A stretch of DNA of 64,000 bases from Takakia lepidozioides. Taxonomy: Eukaryota > Streptophyta > Takakiopsida > Takakiales > Takakiaceae. The translations under genes were made by a program, and so were the position numbers. Positions 61,076 through 64,000 of this stretch are shown piece by piece. Positions within the stretch are counted from its first letter, which is position 1, and every line of letters starts with the position of its first letter. The stretch is from NCBI GenBank assembly GCA_030704615.1, contig CM060733.1:37324001-37388000 (forward strand), read 5' to 3'. Below the pieces are notes generated by a model, which saw only the letters and a program-made list of their open reading frames with translations, did no database searches and was not told the origin of the DNA.

Positions 61076-64000
61076 ATGCCTACTTGTTGCAGATTGACGC
61101 AGGTGTTGAGGTCGTTGCAGCAATCTCGGTCCATCACCTACATGCCTAGGCCTGGGGATGGAAGTGCTAGAGCGGTCACCCTGATCCCTGGAGATGGGAT
61201 TGGATCTCTGGTGACAGGGGCTGTTGTGCAGATAATGAAGGCAATGCACGCACCCGTCTACTTCGAGACATATGAAGTCTCCGGGAGGATGGACAAGGTT
61301 CCTACTGACGTAATGGATTCTATCAGGAAGAACAAGGTGTGTTTGAAGGGGGGATTGGCGACTCCGGTGGGAGGAGGGGTTAGTTCTCTTAATGTCCAAT
61401 TACGGAAAGAATTGGATCTGTATGCGTCTTTGGTCCACTGTTTTAATCTTCCAGGGTTGAAGACTCGGCACGATGAGGTCAACATTGTAGTCATACGAGA
61501 GAACACTGAGGGCGAGTATTCTGGCCTGGAGCATGAGGTGGTCCCTGGAGTTGTTGAGAGCCTCAAGGTACGCTCACCCCTTTCGCCCACTGATGCTGAG
61601 TACTTGCAAATTAAAACGTAAAATCTCCATAGTAGGCGTCTCTCTCTCTCTCCCTCTCTCTCTCTCTCTCAGAGGTATGCCTGCACACATACATCCTAAA
61701 ATTGCTCTTTGGTTTTTTCTGTGACTGGGCAGTTGCCCCAGCACATATCAGCCTACATTCATCTCCTCGCACTGGCAAGCACCTGGACATGTGTCCTTCC
61801 TCTTTCTCTCTCCTCTCTCATCTGCTACGGCAGTCTTATGAGTACATTCTCCTCTCTCATCCTCTGCCCCTTTTTATGTCCAGGGCTTTTATGTGCCTCA
61901 AGGGTTATACCAAGTGAAGGTGAATGGATTGTCTATACATATTTGTACATTCTAATAAGATTGTAAAGGAGTAAGTGTCTGACAGGGGGGAATTTCGTAG
62001 GTGATAACAAAATTCTGTTCAGAACGCATCGCGAAATATGCTTTTGAGTATGCATATCTCAACAACCGCAAGACAGTGACAGCAGTGCACAAGGCCAACA
62101 TTATGAAGCTCGCCGATGGCCTCTTCCTGGAGTCCTGTCGTGAGGTGGCCAAGAGGTACCCAGGGATAAAATATAATGAGGTCATTGTGGACAACTGTTG
62201 TATGCAACTCGTGTCGAAGCCACAGCAATTTGATGTAATGGTATGGTACATCACTTTTCTCTGTTTGACATGTATACACATTGAACATTCCTTCTTTTGC
62301 TATTTGCACTCTCCTTTGTTGTCTTAAGCTAGGCTTTGCTAAGCTAAAACCTTTTAATTCAAGTGCACAGATACGTACACAATCATATGACAGTATCCTA
62401 TCTGGTCACATGAGGTGTAGTGTTCTTGTGATGGTATCAAGCCTAAACTGGACTACGAACTCCTTCCATCCAAAATGTTGTCTGTTAACATGAGGGGGAG
62501 AGAGAGAAAGAGAGAGAGAGTACTTTTTGATATAACTGCGGTATCCTTGTGGCCGTAGACTCCACATTGGGTGTTCACAGAGCAAAAAGGGAGGGTCAGT
62601 CCAGCTTGATAGAGCAGAGAGTGGAAAAGGAAAGAAAAATACGTCCAGTCCAGCGTATAGCCCTTTTTAATGCTCTCATGGGAGCTAATGGTTTGGTTGT
62701 TATTTTCCTTTCTCTGGAATCACTCTGTCAAAGGTGGATGATTGCAGGTCACACCTAATCTGTATGGTACATTGGTGGCCAATGTAGCTGCTGGTATTGC
62801 AGGAGGTACTGGTGTAATGCCTGGAGGTACAACATCTTCCCTGTTCCCCACTCCATTGTTACAGAGAGCAAACAGGAGAGATACTTTGCCCTTTGTCTGC
62901 AGCCTCTGGGCTCATGTTGCACCACAACAAGGTCTAGTAAGCTCAAAATGGCCTTAGAGCTAGTGTTGCCCACAATGTGATTCTTGCTTAATTTCTCCTG
63001 CTTTAGTGCTGCATTTGCAGTACTAGTGGAGAGCAGAGAACAAGCTCAGATAGCTATTCTCAAGATGGTAGGTTGTTGTACTTGACATTTTCAGTTCATC
63101 TGCTCCAAATGTGAAGGGGCGCAAAGGGAGAATAGAGGAGAGAGAGATGAACCGCACACCATTGAGAACCTAAGGCTCAGAATTGAATCAGCTAAGAAAA
63201 TAATCCTTCAGCCATAGTTAGAGACATGAAATGGAAGAGGTCCAACATGGAAGGGCAGAAAAGGTGAGGGAGGAGGGCGGTTCAAGGAGAGCACCTCAGG
63301 GCCCACTATCTTGTGTAAACCCCTCCTGAAGCGGGGTTTACCTTGATTCTAGCAAAGATACTATAATGTTTACAGAGGGTCCAAGAGCCCATGGTACAAA
63401 CTAGAACAACAACAAAAGCCCACATGGAAATACACCAGTTGCTCCACAGCCTTGTGGCCGTAGACCCCTCTTCTGTTTGGAGCAGAAACTCCAGATCATG
63501 AATATAAAAATCTTGTCCAAATCTCTGAAGAATGAGGAGAGGATGGGAACCAGCAGGGCACTACAAATGCAGAAGCCGTACTCCAGGAGTGGATTCATCT
63601 TAGAATCCAGACCCCAAGGATGTACACAGCTTTGAGGTTGTCTTGAGCTTCTTGAAAAAACTGCAGCTACAATCTGGTTGATGCCTCCAAACAGGACCTC
63701 TCGTTGGCCTGAGTACTTACTATAATGCATCAGAAATGTTCGCTATCCTCACCTTCATCCCCACAGTCAGACACGTGGATTCTCCTCTTCCCAGCTGGGC
63801 TAACTTTTCATGGAGCCCGCACTTGAATTCTTGCACTTGGACCTAGGGGGCGAACACATTCCAATGCATCCAACTAGTTTGAAGTTGAACCTAGTGCCCA
63901 ACATGGGGAGACCCTTTAGTTTCAGTCTCTATTAGGGGAGACATTCATTCATCTCATCATCTATCACTGTCTCTTTATAGCATGCAGATGAGCTTTTTGT
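61076..64000 (+). CDS. IDH: NAD-dependent isocitrate dehydrogenase, regulatory subunit (5' part)
   Basis: This is a mitochondrial TCA-cycle enzyme subunit; with a catalytic partner it oxidises isocitrate to 2-oxoglutarate using NAD. Exons seen: 61076-61567, 62001-62240 and 62748-62826, covering 270 codons. The next exon (the GNVGADHAVFEQG part of the family) is not found before 64000, so the gene runs off the window, with over 1.1 kb of the last visible intron inside it. The N terminus, [20 protein letters not shown], looks like a presequence. [30 protein letters not shown] and [20 protein letters not shown] follow, then [40 protein letters not shown] and [20 protein letters not shown]. The VCLKGG...[12 protein letters not shown] form is that of the plant regulatory subunits (IDH1-3), not the catalytic ones (IDH5/6). 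No lesion is seen. Confidence 0.93.
61830..61900 (+). mobile_element. short LINE 3'-tail remnant in IDH intron 1
   Basis: The word TCTTATGAGTACATTCTCCTC matches the 3' end of the LINE fragments elsewhere in the window. A (CT)n microsatellite at 61640-61671 lies about 160 bases before it. Too short to classify on its own. Confidence 0.4.
62488..62610 (-). mobile_element. LINE 3'-tail remnant in IDH intron 2
   Basis: A (GA)n run (62492-62520) is followed by TATCCTTGTGGCCGTAGACTC, the 3' untranslated tail shared with the other LINE fragments on the minus strand. Confidence 0.5.
63415..63980 (-). mobile_element. diverged LINE 3' fragment in IDH intron 3
   Basis: The minus strand reads [12 protein letters not shown], a stop, then [20 protein letters not shown], a decayed version of the CPLCGQPEDNIHFLIHCPGY segment at 57.8 kb. 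It ends near CCTTGTGGCCGTAGACC's complement like its relatives. It has several frame breaks. Confidence 0.6.

Noticed and set aside
62827-64000. Search for the fourth IDH exon
   Set aside because: No segment matching the rest of the IDH family was found on the plus strand, so the exon is taken to lie beyond the window.

Overview
This is nuclear DNA of a streptophyte. Five host genes have spliceosomal introns, and their closest relatives that I can recall are land-plant proteins: ATG4, VAS1/ISS1, a WIP zinc-finger protein, CYP59 and NAD-isocitrate dehydrogenase. Long introns full of LINE and SINE pieces, a chromodomain Ty3 element, SWIM-type MULE transposases and long CAGCAGAC-type low-complexity arrays suggest a large repeat-rich genome, such as a charophyte (Chara-like) or another early-diverging streptophyte. 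The species is an inference and is not shown by the sequence.

Layout. 1-3.3 kb: repeats, with one SINE that carries its own insertion. 3.36-11.0 kb (+): an eight-exon ATG4 autophagy protease gene with LINE fragments in two introns and an inverted duplication of its exon 6. 12.8-17.3 kb (+): a nine-exon VAS1/ISS1 aminotransferase gene with one GC-AG intron. 17.3-21.5 kb: SINE and other repeats. 21.9-38.2 kb: a transposon district. It has a plus-strand MULE-type DDE transposase gene carrying a nonsense codon, and a converging minus-strand gene ending in a Ulp1 (C48) protease domain. A 5.87-kb non-autonomous CACTA element with an AAT target duplication separates them. Arrays of CAGCAGAC/CAGTCTGCTGG repeats run through and around this district. 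38.8-44.1 kb (-): a Ty3/Gypsy chromodomain retrotransposon with an intact pol ORF and one LTR; its 5' part is missing. 44.1-49.3 kb: decayed sequence and duplications. 49.3-51.4 kb (-): a WIP-family C2H2 transcription-factor gene. 53-55 kb: SINE copies. 55.1-56.5 kb: an intronless DHX15/Prp43-like helicase pseudogene with a clean internal inversion. It abuts the broken 3' side of a minus-strand CYP59 gene (56.5-60.45 kb). CYP59 is divergent from an NAD-isocitrate dehydrogenase regulatory-subunit gene (61.08 kb to the window edge, incomplete).

The host genes do not form one pathway: autophagy, amino-acid/auxin metabolism, development, RNA processing and the TCA cycle are all represented. What unites the window is transposon activity. 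There are nested insertions, retroposed tails inside introns, and rearranged gene fragments. Exon boundaries were assigned by hand from reading frame, GT-AG signals and remembered family sequences, and no transcript evidence was available.
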